From positions 558,001 to 622,000 of the forward strand of contig JAALGY010000062.1 of assembly GCA_032358165.1 (NCBI GenBank): a DNA stretch of 64,000 nucleotides. Direction: 5' to 3'. This stretch comes from Diplosphaera chodatii (Eukaryota; Chlorophyta; Trebouxiophyceae; Prasiolales; Stichococcaceae). The notes beneath the pieces are model-generated. The model saw nothing but the letters and a program-made list of their open reading frames with translations. It searched no databases and was not told where the DNA came from. Position numbers and translations under genes: made by a program. Each line of letters begins with the position of its first letter. Position 1 is the stretch's first letter. Below are positions 46,888-59,695 of this stretch, piece after piece.

Positions 46888-47363
46888 GCCGCCCCAAGGC
46901 AGCTGTGGCGCATTTGTGTCATGGGGTTGCACCGCCTGCTGGAGCCTGCCTGCACGCTGGTGACTGGCGTAACAGCGTGCTGCAGTTTCTGGTTGGAAGC
47001 AGCAGCAGCGGCCCCTGGGCACACGGTAGCAGGCCACTGGACTGTGTGCCAGCTGCTGGCGCTGCTGGTGGCGCTTCACTGTCAAACTGCTGCGACTGTC
47101 GCCTGCGGCAGTCATGCCTGTCTGCAGCATGCACATCGTTGCCGCTCGAGCGAAGTCTAGGAACACAGGTTGTGAGGAGTCAGAAACACAGCCGCAATGC
47201 TCCAGTCTGCACCTGCTTCCAAGTTTAAGCTCCAGTTTCCCACCGACTGCCCTGAGGATCTTCACCGTCTGACTGGGACGTCAGATCACACTTGCTTTCC
47301 TCCCACTGCATTGTACGCGTGAATGTGTAGAGAGCTTATAGCCACCTCTGCTGATCCATCGCA
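46888..47363. other. Intergenic region between tandem plus-strand genes
   Basis: About 475 bases. No exon, repeat or clear polyadenylation signal was recognised. It should hold the promoter of the DUF3181-like gene. Confidence 0.45.
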
Positions 47364-47777
47364 ATGGCCGCGGTAATGACAGCACACGCACCAACTACAG
47401 CGTTTGCAGGGCTTCAGCGCACAGCATGGTGTCCCCGCGCAACCTTGCCACCCCGCAGCAGCCGGCCGTGCACCGCACCGCGCGTCGTGGCAATGGCAGG
47501 CGCCTCCCTGGAGAAGATCGCAGACAAGCTAGGTGACGAGATGTACGCGGACCTGAACGGCTGGCGGCTGTATCTGCGGGACATGAAGGCAGATGGCGGC
47601 AAGACCATAGCGCAGGTGCTTGCGGAGGCAGTAGCCAGCGGCGACAGCCTTGACACAGCGCTCAAGGGCACCGACATCAAGCTGGGCGGCGGCAAGAAAA
47701 CGGTCGCGCTGGCCGACGTTGTGCCAGACAATCAGATCAGGAATGCGACGCGCACCCTGGAGGACCTTAATGACTGA
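47364..47777 (+). CDS. DUF3181-like plastid-targeted protein of cyanobacterial type
   Basis: Single-exon ORF of 137 residues. Residues 1 to about 44 are Ala/Arg/Ser/Thr-rich with only basic charges (RTAWCPRATLPPRSSRPC), a chloroplast transit peptide. The mature part, GASLEKIADKLGDEMYADLN through WRLYLRDMKADGGK, IKLGGGKKTVALADVVPDNQ and the acidic end TRTLEDLND, matches the small DUF3181 family: an N-terminal IADxLG helix, a WxLYLxDAK motif and LGGGKxxVxLADLIP. That family is known mainly from cyanobacteria, and its function is unknown. Plastid-endosymbiont origin is an inference. A TGTAA at 47934-47938 lies about 155 bases after the stop. Confidence 0.82.
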   Translation: MAAVMTAHAPTTAFAGLQRTAWCPRATLPPRSSRPCTAPRVVAMAGASLEKIADKLGDEMYADLNGWRLYLRDMKADGGKTIAQVLAEAVASGDSLDTALKGTDIKLGGGKKTVALADVVPDNQIRNATRTLEDLND

Positions 47778-47933
47778 CCGTGCTTGGGGGACACATAATT
47801 CCGAGGGGAGCGATGAGGAGGAGCCGAGAGAGTTTCAGCGGCTAGCTGATGCACGTCGGGAACTGCCGAACAATCAGCATTGCATTGCTGCATGAGCAAT
47901 GTCAGACAGGCTTCTGTAGACCAGCAAATCACA

Positions 47934-47938
47934 TGTAA
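47934..47938 (+). terminator. Candidate TGTAA polyadenylation signal
   Basis: TGTAA about 155 bases downstream of the DUF3181-like stop codon, in the short convergent region before the queuine transferase stop. Confidence 0.5.
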
Positions 47939-48021
47939 TTGTGTCTTCAGTACAACCTGGATCACTGTCTGCCGAGAGTGGCCAGTATCATCTCAAGGTT
48001 TCACGCATCACACATGCCACA

Positions 48022-51000
48022 TCACAACGAGATGCCTGCCAGCTCCAGCCCGAGCGTGATCCATTCCGGCACATCGCCATCGGGGTATGAGCATGCTACC
48101 ATGTCCCGTGCGTACTCTGGGAACCGCTGCTCTGTGATGGCCTCCTGTCGCAGCCAGCAGTGCACAAAGTCAGCCACAAGCATGGTCCGGTTCTGCTGGC
48201 AAAACATGGTGCGATGCAACAGATGATGTCTGCTCAGAGATCAAATGTTTCAGCCTTGATGTCATGGCAGAACGTGCATTGTTGAGGTCATGGTATGTGG
48301 TGCTGGGTGTTTGACAACTTGAGCTGCCATGCAGTTACCCGGATCTCTCGGCTCAGGCGTGCCATGTATGTCAGGTTGTGCAGCGTCACCAGGTTGCAGG
48401 CAAAGGGGAGCGCCCGACAGACCACCTGCGACGCCCAGATCACATGTTGTGCTGAAAACCCATGTCAACAGACTGTGTTGCAGGGTCAGCCGCTCAGCCT
48501 GAACAGTACGCGTGCACATGCGCCCTGCACTTTTTGGTACGCCAGCAGCAGACCGGACCCAACTGTGACAGACATGTACAACTTCTGTCAAAGTAGCAGT
48601 GCACACCGTCTGCAGGTAGGCTCGCGTGTAGTTCTGGCAAGTGATGCAGTCGCAGTTCTCGTCAATCGGCCTGCACACGAGCAGCACCAGACTCAGCTAA
48701 GCCCAGCGCTGTGCCTCTTAAAGTTCACATGGCAACATGCTCCCAGCTGCCCTGCACTGAACTGCATACCATGAACGGAATTCGTCGCCCCGTAAGAATC
48801 CCGGCATGAACCAGGCACCTGGTGTCACGCGCAAAGCTCTTGTTCCGCAGCTTGAGCATGCCGCCGTGCACCAGCGCCGTGCCGAACCGCCCCGTGCGCG
48901 TGGGGTACACCGAGTCGAACATGTCGGCGCCCAGCGCCGAGCAGATCAGGATGTCCATGGGGTACCTGCGGGGCGGCGGCGGGCAGCTCTGATTTCCCTG
49001 CATCTTCTGGACATCACAAGCCCAGGTTCTGATGAGGGATCCGAATTGCACATGATGCATGTGCCAAGCGTCATCTGGTAGGCACAGGCGCTGCAAGAGA
49101 GCATGACAAACAATTGAGTTTAGCGCACCCGACGCCCATGACATAGCGCGGCTTGTCCTCTGGCAGCCCCGCCGTGCACTGCAGTACAGACGCACCGCCT
49201 GTAAGCTTATGTTGACAATGTTCGCCAAGCCTTTGGTTCTGATGTCACCAGCCAGACTCCTCAAATGCCGCCAGAACGAGGTGGTCGCCATGCAGCTCAC
49301 CTGAGAGACAGTGCGCACGAAGAGCGTCTTCTCCTCGCCGCCCACCAGGCCGCCGATCGCGTACCCGGGCGTCTGCCGGGCCGTGAGCTCCTGCACCAGA
49401 CCCCCTGTTCAATCACGAGCCTGTGCAAGTGCACCGCATGCGCGCCCTCGAAGAAGCGCCACGGCCACCCCCAAGTGGACCTGAACTGCCGCAAAAAAAG
49501 GTTCCCAAACAGTGAGCCGTCCAAAACCCCCCAAACCCTGGCCACCTGCAGGCTGATGTCCCGCAGCCGGGGGTCGGTGCCGCCCTGCACGATGGCGAAC
49601 AGCGACTGCTCCGCCGGCCGGGCGTGCGCCGCCAGGCAGCGGTCCAGCCAGCGGGTGGTGCGGTGCGTCGCCTCCTCAAAGCGCTCGGCCGACACCGCGG
49701 TGGCCGGCACCACGTCATCCAGCTGCATCATGATGTCCGCACCTGCGACGCGCACAGCAGCCGGATGTGCAGTAGGTGATGCGTGTGAAGGGTCCAGCAC
49801 TGCTGAGGATCAGCAGCCTTCAACACACCTAGTGTGGGTGATTGCAGCGAGGAAAATGCTTCTGTTGCAGATGGTCTCGCCGCGGGGATGGTTTGGTTTA
49901 CGTCTCAAGCCACATCGTGGTCGACAGCGTCATCATGAGTGCTCAAGACCGGTCGCAATGCGACACATGGCCTGTGTGGTCCGCTGCCTCGGTTCCGAAA
50001 GCTCATACAGCCTGCTCCGAGTGCTCTGGGGCGCATCACGTGCTCACCCAGCCGGTTCTGGATGGCGATGGACTGCTCCGGGGTGAGCAGCATGCGGCCG
50101 TCGCGCGGCGTCTCGAACGTCACCCCCTCCTCCGTGATCTCCGCCATGTGCAGCAGCGACACCATCTGCACGGCCACAGATCGGGTCGTGTGTTGTCGTT
50201 CGAAGCATCTGTCGCATTCGAGTGGACATGGTCTGCCCTGTGCGGTGTGCAGCGGAGATAACAATGCACCAAGCAGGCGAATCGCGAGCTGACATCTGTC
50301 TTGAGAGAGAGGCAGACGCGGCGAGAGCCTGCCCGTCCGCGCAATGCCCGCCACATCAGGTATGACACGGCTGCTGCTGTGTCCCACCTGGAAGCCGCCA
50401 GAGTCGGTGAGCATGGGCCGCCGCCACCCGGTGAACTCCTGCAGCCCGCCCAGCCGCGCGACCAGGCCGCTGCCGGGCCGGTTTTCAAGGTGGTACGTGT
50501 TCCCCAGCATCAGCTGCGAGCCGGTCTCCTCCAGCTGCAGCGGCGTCACGCCCTTGACCGTGCCTGCGGTCGGCCACACGCAATTGGTCAGTGTGCTAGT
50601 TCACAACAGTACAGCAACTGCACATGGCAGAGCGGACTGTTGTGATGGGACACATGCAGAAAGCCTGTGTGTTGAGCAGCTCGAGATGGACCCTGAGCAA
50701 ATTCGGATAATCAGGCATGAAGCAGGCCTGCCTTGCGTGCCGACGGGCATGAACATGGGCGTGTGGCAGGCGCCGTGGCGCAGCGTCAGCCGCGACACCC
50801 GCGCCCGCCCCTGCCGCGCCAGCACCTGCAGGGATGTAGTTCCACTGCTTTCCAGTGCTTGGACAAATGAATCACGACCTGGCAACCGGTTGTGCGCAGC
50901 GCACACAGCAGCTGGTCGCGCATTCGGCACCGGCTCTGCCACATCAGCAGCCGTGCTGCATGACGCCCATCTTGCGGTGCTCAGATCACATGCGAGCCAT

Positions 51001-51627
51001 GGCCTGTGTCAGCACCTCGAAGCGCAGCGCAGGTGACTGCGACGATGGCAGCGCGCTGCTCGGCTCAGCTGGCTGCTGCAGCGGCGGCGCCTGCAGGTCC
51101 TGCTCAGCTGGGGCCGCTGCGCCTGCGGAGCTGTGCACGGGTGCACCATTGGGCACTGCTGCAGCCGTCGGCTGGGGAGCCACAGCCGCTGTGCCGTTGG
51201 CTGTTGGCCCGTTGTGGACGCAAGGCAGCGGCTTCGCAGCGTCGCTGCTGGACAGGCTGAGCCGGTCTAGGGCTGCTGCACAGCCGTGGTCTGCTGCATC
51301 GGGCGGTGCGCCACCTGCTGCGTCATTTACAGCAGCCAGTGGCGCTGCCGCCATGCACCGGCAGGCAACGCCCTGCCACGCTGCTGAACGCTCTATAGCC
51401 GTACGCGGTTGTGCTCTGCGAAACGCGGCAGCAGCAGCTGCGACGGCAGAGCACTGCGGCGCATGCCGGGAGTGCACCAGCAGCGGCAGCAGCGCAGGCA
51501 GTGCTGCCAGGTTGCTGCGCCTGCCGCTGAAGCGCGCGAAGCTGCGTCCGTGAGCCGATTGCTGAGACTTGAGCTGTTTGCTCAACAGTGAGGCTGTTGC
51601 CGCTCGTTCGCTGAGAGCCCGCGGCAT
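48022..51627 (-). CDS. TGT: Queuine tRNA-ribosyltransferase catalytic subunit (TGT/QTRT1-like)
   Basis: Exon 1 (51627-51016) ends SPALRFE and joins [20 protein letters not shown], followed by PMFMPVGTQ. Then [39 protein letters not shown] (the general-acid Asp), [60 protein letters not shown] and [31 protein letters not shown] contains the nucleophilic Asp (FDxxxPTR). The zinc site follows, CDCITC plus His in [15 protein letters not shown]. The C terminus is [20 protein letters not shown], with the stop at 48022-48024. The enzyme swaps guanine 34 for queuine in GUN-anticodon tRNAs. About 195 Ala/Ser/Arg-rich residues precede the catalytic core (about 105 if ATG 51354 is used); the N-terminal part looks like an organelle-targeting peptide. 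Confidence 0.9.
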
Positions 51628-52501
51628 GCAACAGCTGTGCAACGATCAGAGGCAGCCTCCAGACCTCGCAGCTACAATCAGTTGACGAAGAACCGTCCTT
51701 TCCCGCAACTCTTAGTGAGCTGACGGCCTGACCAGCACTTGTCAAGCACAAGTGATTGGAACTTGCAACCCAGAAATGCTGCTGCAATGTGCAAGCGTCC
51801 CGGCGGCAACAGCAAGCAAATGAGAGGGCTGACCCAGCCACCGTGTTTCTGATGGGGATTGCCAGAGGACGGCAACCTTCGCAGCCTGCGGCCAGGTGCT
51901 GTACGGGCGCCTTCTGCATCTTGTACTGCTCCCCTGTGGACTGGGGCGCTGACCCTGGCTGGTCTCTGCAACACCGTCGGTCGTTGTCGGTGACCGTACC
52001 AGACAGTTTGCTTGCATCTTTGATTGTCGTTGCGCTTGGCTGTACTGGCTGAGACTGATCGACGCCTGACTGCACTTGGACCAGTCTGTGGGTGATGTGT
52101 CAGCACGACTGCTGATCTTCAGCAAAAGACGATGCTGCGACTTTTCAAATATGCCGTGATAAGGTATGTCACATCATTTCATGCCTGAACAGCTGCGTAT
52201 GCAGCCAGCAATCAGTGCTGCGTCACAGTCGTTGTTTGGGCGTGCGCTGACACAGTCGTCATCAGGGAGACTTTCTGTCCGAGCGCAAGGTGTAAGCTCG
52301 CCACATTAAAGTGACATGTATCAAAAACAATATTCAACATGCTGGATGAGCATCCTGCCTGCAGACGCATGCAACCTTCAATTCGACACCTACACAGCAG
52401 GCTCATGTCTTGCAGGCCGCATCGGGCACTAAGAACTGGCAGCCGGGAGGCAACTCCTCCACGCCAGAATTTGTGTGTGATTGACATCTTAAAAGGTCAC
52501 G
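51628..52501. other. Divergent promoter region (about 870 bases)
   Basis: Between the queuine transferase start (-) and the PH/PLAT gene start (+). Short ORFs on both strands lack recognisable similarity. No repeat or RNA gene was seen. Confidence 0.45.
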
Positions 52502-53996
52502 ATGCAAGCAGCCAGCACCGCACTCAGCATCCATGCCGGGCCGCAGCCTGGCACGCCTTCGGCCAAGTCTGCTGCCGGCTACAGAGCCCCACGCACACCG
52601 CAGCCTGTTTCACAAGCAGTGCCTCACGGCCTGAAAGCCACAGGCACGCGCCGTATTCAGGCCACTGCTGTTCGAAACATCAAAAGTTGGATCCAGCGTG
52701 TAGGAATTTCGGCAGGATGTCAGCACCACCGCCAGCAAATGCCACCGATCAACTTGAACGTATGTGTTGGAGCTTGCCCACTTCACACTCAGCCCTCTGG
52801 ATCATGTGAGCCTGAAAAGCTCTGCAACGCCCGCAGGTACGGTGTCGGAGGCCGAGAGGGCGGCATTCTTTGCGGAGACGCCCCGCTCAGCTGAGATTGC
52901 AGCGCTGTGGGCGCCGCACATGCCACGGCGACAGAAGGGTGTGTCCCATTGTTGGGGCTTTGGCAAACTGGCTAGCACTGACCTTCGGTGTAACAAAGTC
53001 AGTTGCTCTGCACGACCATCGGAGTGAGACAGATGACATTGCATCATGGAGTAAGCCACATTCTGCTTGCTGTGCAGGTTCCTCGCCAGGACCCTATAAG
53101 ACAGCCGGGCAGACACAGCCAGGCGCCAGCAGGGGCAACACCAGCAACACCGCTGCATGTTCCAAACTCCGCAGCAGCGGCGGCAGCGTCCTGAGCACAG
53201 CAGACGGGCATGATGTACCACGGGGTTCCTTTTGGCACACGATGCCCACTGGAGGCCATGGCAGCAGCGGCGTGTTTCCCAGCGGCGGCAGTAGGCCGAT
53301 GGCTGCAGGCAGCCGGCCTGCGGCAGCCACATCCACAGCCGCTGATGTGCGGGGCGTGCGGCCTGCCACTGCCCAAACGAATCACGGCAATGTGGCGCAG
53401 CGGCCGCTGAGCGCAGTATCTCCAACTGTCAGCCACTTGCAGCAGCCAAACTCATCACCCGCTGCCGCTGCGCTGCAGCACTGGCAGAGCGACTCTGCTG
53501 TGGCTCGCATTGTGTCGGTCTGGGAGGACCGTGCAGCAACAGCAGCCATGTCGACAGCCACCCAGCAGAACCCAACTTCATCAACGCTGCATGCTGGCAA
53601 CGTAAAAGCCAGCTCTCCGCCTCACGGGCACCACATGCCATCACTTCATCAACCGCCCGAGACTCCATCTGGGCACAAGCATCAGTCAGCGCAGCATGCA
53701 GATGAACGGCTTGCAACGCAGCCAAGCCCACAGTCTGCGCTACGCCACAGTCCTGTGCAGCTGTGGCGCCTCCAGGACAGCATGAGTCACATGAGCAGCG
53801 CCAGTGGGTGTAGCCTGCCTGCCGATGACATGCCACGACAGCAAGATGTCATCAGCGACAGAGGGCGGGACCTTGGTGAAAGTGGCAATGGAAGCCTCAG
53901 CCTTGCAGGATCGCCTGTGCGGCAGCACAGCGCGGATCCGTACCCTGCCCAACAGTCCTCAGGGCCTAACAGCCCCCAGCTGCTCATGCCACATGC

Positions 53997-54035
<39 letters not shown>

Positions 54036-57000
54036 CCAGTGGCACGAGACTAAGTGCACAGCATGTCATCGGCAGGCAGCGACAGGCATGTATCCAGACA
54101 GCATCTTGGCAGACAGCGTGCTGAGCGGCAGCACAGCCGCCGGCAGCATTGCAGGGCGCAGCATGGCCAACAGCTATCTACCGGCGGCACAGGAGTGGCT
54201 GGACCTGCAGCAGGAGCCCACTGGTGAGTCCTCTTGCATGAACCTGCAACGCCAACCTGTGCAGTCATTGACCTCTTCCCGCCTTCAAGCTGCAGTCACT
54301 AGTGACCAAGCAGGAATGTGCTGGTGCCAGCTCAGCAGGCATGCTCATACCAGCAAGTCCATAACTGCCTGCAGCTTGTCCGCAGGCTCGCAGCATGGCC
54401 CTGTGCTGCACTCCGGCTGGATGCTGAAGGCAGGCAGGCGTGGTACCCGCCGCAGCTGGCGTCGCACCTGGGTGAGCCTGCTTTCGACCCACAAGTCGCT
54501 CCAGTGACACTGTCGTGGTGCGAGGCGCTGTCCCCTTCAGTGTATGGTCCTGGCAGCGAAGAAAGACAGAATAGAGGGTGCCAGGAACAATTCAGGGATC
54601 CATATGTGTGTTCACGCAACCACTCGGTTTGTGATGCGCAGGCATTCCTGCTGGCGAATCGGCTGTGTTTTGCTCCAGATCCAGCACTGAGAGGCGGATC
54701 TGGCGCTGGCAGTATCACCAAATACGTGCCTCTGTCGCGCATCCCTGTGCGCCGGCGGCCACGTGGCTACACCCCAAGCCCTGGCATTGCGCCGGTCGAC
54801 CCGAGGTGATGCAGCTCTACAACCATCTGCTGGGGCATGCTTCGGAGCTGTGACTGCGGAAGCAGCACACGCTATTCACGATCAGACCCAGCATGCCCAG
54901 TGCAGACAACACTGTGTACAGCGGGCGGTCTCCATGGTCAATCGTATGCGATGCCAAGCAGATGGTGGTTGCAGAACTCGATTACCTCCGCTCTGATCGG
55001 GATGTGATGATGTCATCCACAGGCTCCTGGATGACACTGGCGGCGGCAGGCGCCGCACGAAGCGCTCGGGCGTGTTCAGCGTGCAGTGCGGCGGCCGCAC
55101 CCTGTTCCTGCGTGCGCCATCTACAGCAGAGGCAGAGGTGCATGCATGTTCTGGGCGCAAGCCAGTGGGTGGTCCGGCTTGATTATCAACTGCAAGCAGG
55201 CATGCTGTGATGTGATGCAACACCGGCCTGGCTGACACTCAGGAATGGATCCAAAGTATCACAGCCGCCTGGGCGGCTTGCAATGGTGATGTCTCTGCCA
55301 CAGCGGCGCCGAGCAGGCGGCTTTCCGCTCCGCAGCAGCAGCAACAACAGCATGCAGCAGGTCAGCTGCCAACGCCGGTGGCGCAGCAGCTGCCACAACA
55401 GCAGCCTGATGGCAGAGATGGCAACCAGGGGCGACTCATGCTGCCGCCTTTGCAGAGCAGCAGACATCTTGCAGAATTCGGAAGCAGGTGTGTGCTAGTA
55501 CCACGAGTCACCGATGTGAGCCGCCAATATGCTGGCACAAGCTAGGTGGCAATTGTCTTGGACCCTGTGACGTTGATTGCATCACGACTTCAGCAACCTG
55601 ATGCATGCCGTGCAGGTCGCATGGCAGGTTATCTGAACAGGCAGCAGCACACGGCAGCATGCCACAGCGACAGGCTTTTGTGAAAGTCACATCACCGAAG
55701 ACTGTAGCACAACACGGCGATTATTCAAGAGCTGGCACCAGATATGTGGCCGATCAGGAAGAACCGTCGGCAGCCTCGCAGCAGGTGCCACGGCAGTGGC
55801 GTCCCACAACAGCAAGCAGGCAGCAGCAGGCTGCGCCGCCCATACCCAGTTGTCAGGACCCCAGCGAGCGGCAGCGGTATCATGTCGTCATCCGGACCGC
55901 CGCTCTGCGGGCATGTAGCAGTGCAGGCAGCCATCCGGGTGCTCAGCTGCGGTTGATGATGCATGGCACGCGCGGCTGCGGTGGACAACATACATTGGAC
56001 CTGCAGGACGCTGGCTGGGCTGGGTGAGAATTGCAGGAGCTGCAAGCAGATAGCATGTCATCTAGAGCGGTCCGCCTCACAGAGCTGCCAATCGAAATCG
56101 TGTACTGATGATTTGCTTGGCGGCAATGAGCTGCGCTGCACTGCCACCAGTATTGTAGCTAGAGCCGCGGTTGCGTCACATGCCGAATGTGTAGGTGCTG
56201 CCGGTGTGCAGGAGCATCGCCCACCACTTCACAGTGGAGGATGCCCTGCTGGGCGAGCTGGCAGCCGTGACGATCAGCATCAAGCCATCCAGCCAGGCAA
56301 GCAGCAGCGGCCGTGGGCATGCAGCCAGTTGTGTCAAGAGAGCAGCACTGGAGCTGGCCAGCGTGGCCGTGACAGCGCCTGACGGCAGGAGCTGGCACTT
56401 TGCGTCTGGGCAGCAGCTGGATGGTGGACGTTGGGAAGTTGTGTTGCCTGCCAGCAGGTGACTCTGTGCTGTGTCACACTCCATTTGAGCATGACTTTAG
56501 TTGCCCGTGCTGGTGCAGGGTGCAGTTGATGCAGAATGGGAGATCAAGTCTCTGCCTAGTGTATGTGTGTCGTTCAATTGAAACCTAGTCCCCTCTGTGC
56601 AGGGCCCCACACAATAAGGGTGCAGCAGTGGCAGTTGACAATTCCCTCGACAGTTTGGACGATGCTGAGGTGGCAGCTGATGCCTGCGACTGCTGGCAGC
56701 CGGCATGGCTGGCCACATCAAGACAGCACGGTCATGGCCGAACTCTGCCACAGACGGGCAGCAGTCAACGGCGGCAAAGCAGCGGCGGCGAGCGTGCGGA
56801 CCAACAGAAGCGTGGCGCCGATGCGTGCAGCCTGGCGCAGCACCCGCAGGCGGACCGGCCACCCACCGCCAATGCGCAGTGCCAGACGTTATGCCATGCG
56901 AATGTGCAGACAGATGCGATCGCGCTGCCAGACGCACGGCTGGCACCTGGCAGCAGTTCCTCGCTTGAGCAAGCTCGCGGCATACTTGCCTCCGGAGATG

Positions 57001-59394
57001 CGCAGCCTAATATTGAACCGCAGCAGGCGCCTGCAACAGGAGGTGGCGCAGCCAATGCTGCAGCCCTGCAGCACACAATCCAGGCTGGGGTGACGTGCTA
57101 CAGGGTAACTATCTGGACCGCCAACATGCCGGGCTGTTACACTGAGGGCCGGCCTCATATCATCATCTACGGCGCAGATGGCAGCAGGTACACATGTCGA
57201 CCCACCGGTCCTGTTCTAGCGGTCGTCAATACAAGCAGACAGTGCTGCACTTGTTTGCACATGTTCATCATGAGGCATTAGTAGCTGTGTGGCATCATAG
57301 GGTGATGCAGCTTGAATCTTTGTATGTGCAGCACTGGTCCGCAGCAGCTGGACAATGGCCGCTCAGCATTTGAGCGTGGAGGCGTGGATGTGTGCGAGTT
57401 GACGGCGCCAGCTGTGGGGTGCGTTGCCAGCGTGGCGCTGGCCACCGAAGGCAACCGTGCAGGTAGGGTATGCAGCGCACCTTGGGATACCGCACAAAAT
57501 GTTGGCAAAAGACGGTGTGATATATTAACATTTGATGACGCTGAACATTTGTTGCATTAGATATTCACGCACTGCCTCGTTTCGAGACGCAGGCGAGGCC
57601 GCTGCCGTGTGGCGCATCAAGAAGCTCGAGGTCCTCCACGGCACTACCGGCTTGGCAACGGTGTTTGAGCGACATGACTGGGTGGCCGGGTGCGCATCTT
57701 TTGCCAAAGCCTGCCATGAACAGCCCTCCTTCTTTCAAGTCGTCAACTACTGCACACAGATGCCTGTGGGGCTTGGAATGTCCTGTCGTAAGAGGTTCCC
57801 CTGGCCGTCATCCACAGGGCGCAGTTTGATGCCCCCGTCCAAAGCGTGCAGCCGCCACAAGCTGCCAGTGCGGCCACCTCAGATGAGACTGGCCACATGC
57901 CGATGCCCAAGCTGCCTGAAGCCGCTGCTCAGGTGCTGTCTGTGTTATACATCTGTGTGCCCTGCTGTGATATCAGCCACCATCTCAGCAACCAATCCTC
58001 ATTTCATCCAGCGACATGTCCGCAGCCCTGTGGTTGTCAGCAGCTGTGCGTGGCATGGCAACACGATAAACCTAGAAACACGTCAAAGGTGCTGCAGCTG
58101 ACCACTGAGCTGATGTTCTCAGGGAACGATGACACAGGAAGCGCAGCACAGCAGCGCCTGGGAGCCAGCTCGCCACATGATGTGCACGCCACAGTCGGCT
58201 GATGCCCCATTGCTGGACTTGCGGCACCCAGGTGTGGACCCACCCCGGAGTCATATTTCAGCAAATAACGGTGCACAGTGCCTGATGAGGGTGGTGCTGG
58301 GTCAGAGAATGATAGCAGCTGATACATATAGGTCAACTCTGGGTGCTGCTCGCTGTAGGTGCATTCGTGCCGAATGACGGTGAGCAGCCTGCCAGAGATG
58401 ACAGCAGTGCCAGCAGCACCGGTGACACTCACGAACCGTCTGAAGGCAGCGGTACAGCTGAGCAGCCGCAGACCCAGTCAGATGGTGCCGGCAGCAGTGC
58501 TGTAGCCGGTCTGGCAAACGGCTGCTGTGATTACCATCTGGCATTCTACACGAGCAGACGCCTGGGTGCTGGCACATCAGCACAGGTCGGTCCTCTGCTC
58601 TATCAAATGTATGTCGATTTGCTGTTGCATAGCTTGCCACACACACACATTTTGACAGAGCTTGTCATGACGATCTGCTACACACCTACTCTCGACCGAG
58701 GTTGCACAGGTGTTTACTGAGCTGATTGGGCCGCATGGCACGACTGGGCCACTGCAGCTCCCCAAAGTGCGAGGAAGCTTCCGCGCCGGCCGTGCTGCAG
58801 GTCAGTATATGAGCAGCACCCATCAACCGGGCTGCAAACAGCCGCACTTGAGGCTGTAAGTTGGCAACACGTGCAGAGGTTCCGTGAGTGTGTATAGTCA
58901 GTGAATACTTGTTACTTCGTAACACAAGCTGTTGCAGTGTAGCCTGTAGGCAGCATTGCTGCAATGTTGTGCTCAGCATATACTGCAAGGCAAGTGTACG
59001 CCATACTGCAATGCATGCATGGTCAAGCTGTGCAGGCTTCACACTGACCGGCGTCCCGGACGTGGGGCCTGTCCGCGAGCTGCGTGTCGGCACCGATGGC
59101 ACGGGCCTGCTGCCGGCATGGCACCTGCAGTAAGCTCGCTGTTGTGCACGCTGGGTTCTGCAGCGAAAAAATGATTTGCAGCACATGTCGATCAAGTGTG
59201 ACAATGGCATGGGTTCGTCAAGTGGCGAGTCCTTGACCCCTGATACAGCGCCTGCCGGGGGCGACCGTTCATCTTTCCTAATGAACAGCCGCTTCCATGT
59301 GCAGGACGGTGGAGCTGCAGGATCTGAAGCATCGTCACCAGCCAGCGACGGTGTTCCCATGCGACAAGTGGATCTCGGCGTCCAATGGCCATGA
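52502..59394 (+). CDS. PH domain protein with three PLAT/LH2-like domains
   Basis: The proposed start at ATG 52502 opens a basic Ala/Ser-rich segment, but the 5' end is uncertain. A large exon (53089 to about 54225) is low-complexity Ser/Gln/His/Pro with a Q12 run. A PH domain follows over several exons: VLHSGWMLKAGRRGTRRSWR (54410), FLLANRLCF (54643), SITKYVPLSRIPVRR (54712), SGVFSVQCGGRTLFLRAPST (55070) and EWIQSITAAW (55245). PLAT-like unit 1: RYHVVIRTA, AQLRLMMHGTRGCGG (about 55880-56010) and FTVEDALLGELAAVTIS to DGRSWHFASGQQL (56225-56460). Unit 2: CYRVTIWTANMPGCYTEGRP (57095), FERGGVDVCELTAPAVGC (57370) and VWRIKKLEVLHGTTG (57606). Unit 3: CDYHLAFYTSRRLGAGTS (58527), FTELIGPHGTTGPLQLP (58707), FTLTGVPDVGPVRELRVG and LLPAWHLQ (59035-59130). 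The stop is at 59392-59394. PH and PLAT domains both bind membranes or lipids, so a membrane-associated scaffold is inferred; no enzymatic domain was seen. Confidence 0.72.
53998..54033 (+). repeat. (CAG)12 microsatellite encoding polyglutamine
   Basis: Twelve uninterrupted CAG triplets within the large exon of the PH/PLAT gene, read as Gln and flanked by MPHA and YQWHE. Confidence 0.93.
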
Positions 59395-59695
59395 GCGCAT
59401 CCTGTGGGCCCGTGAATGAGAAGAGGGTGGTGCTGAAGAGAAGATGACGGTTGCAGCCCTGTGATGAGGTGGCGCGTAGATACAGCATGTCCTCCATGAC
59501 ACTGACTCCAGTCCGACAGTGCTGGGTGGGATTGCAGTGCATGATCGTTGCAGATGCTGCGGCACAACTGCTGAGAGCTAGCCCTTCTCAAGCACCACAA
59601 ACTAGAGCACTCAAACCTGATGATTGCACACGAAAGCAAGGCTAGCACATCTGTCCACGCATGCTAACAGTATACACGAGCTTGGGCAAACTCCA
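59395..59695. other. Convergent 3' intergenic region
   Basis: About 300 bases between the facing stops of the PH/PLAT gene and the SulP gene. No coding, repeat or RNA signal was recognised. Confidence 0.45.
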
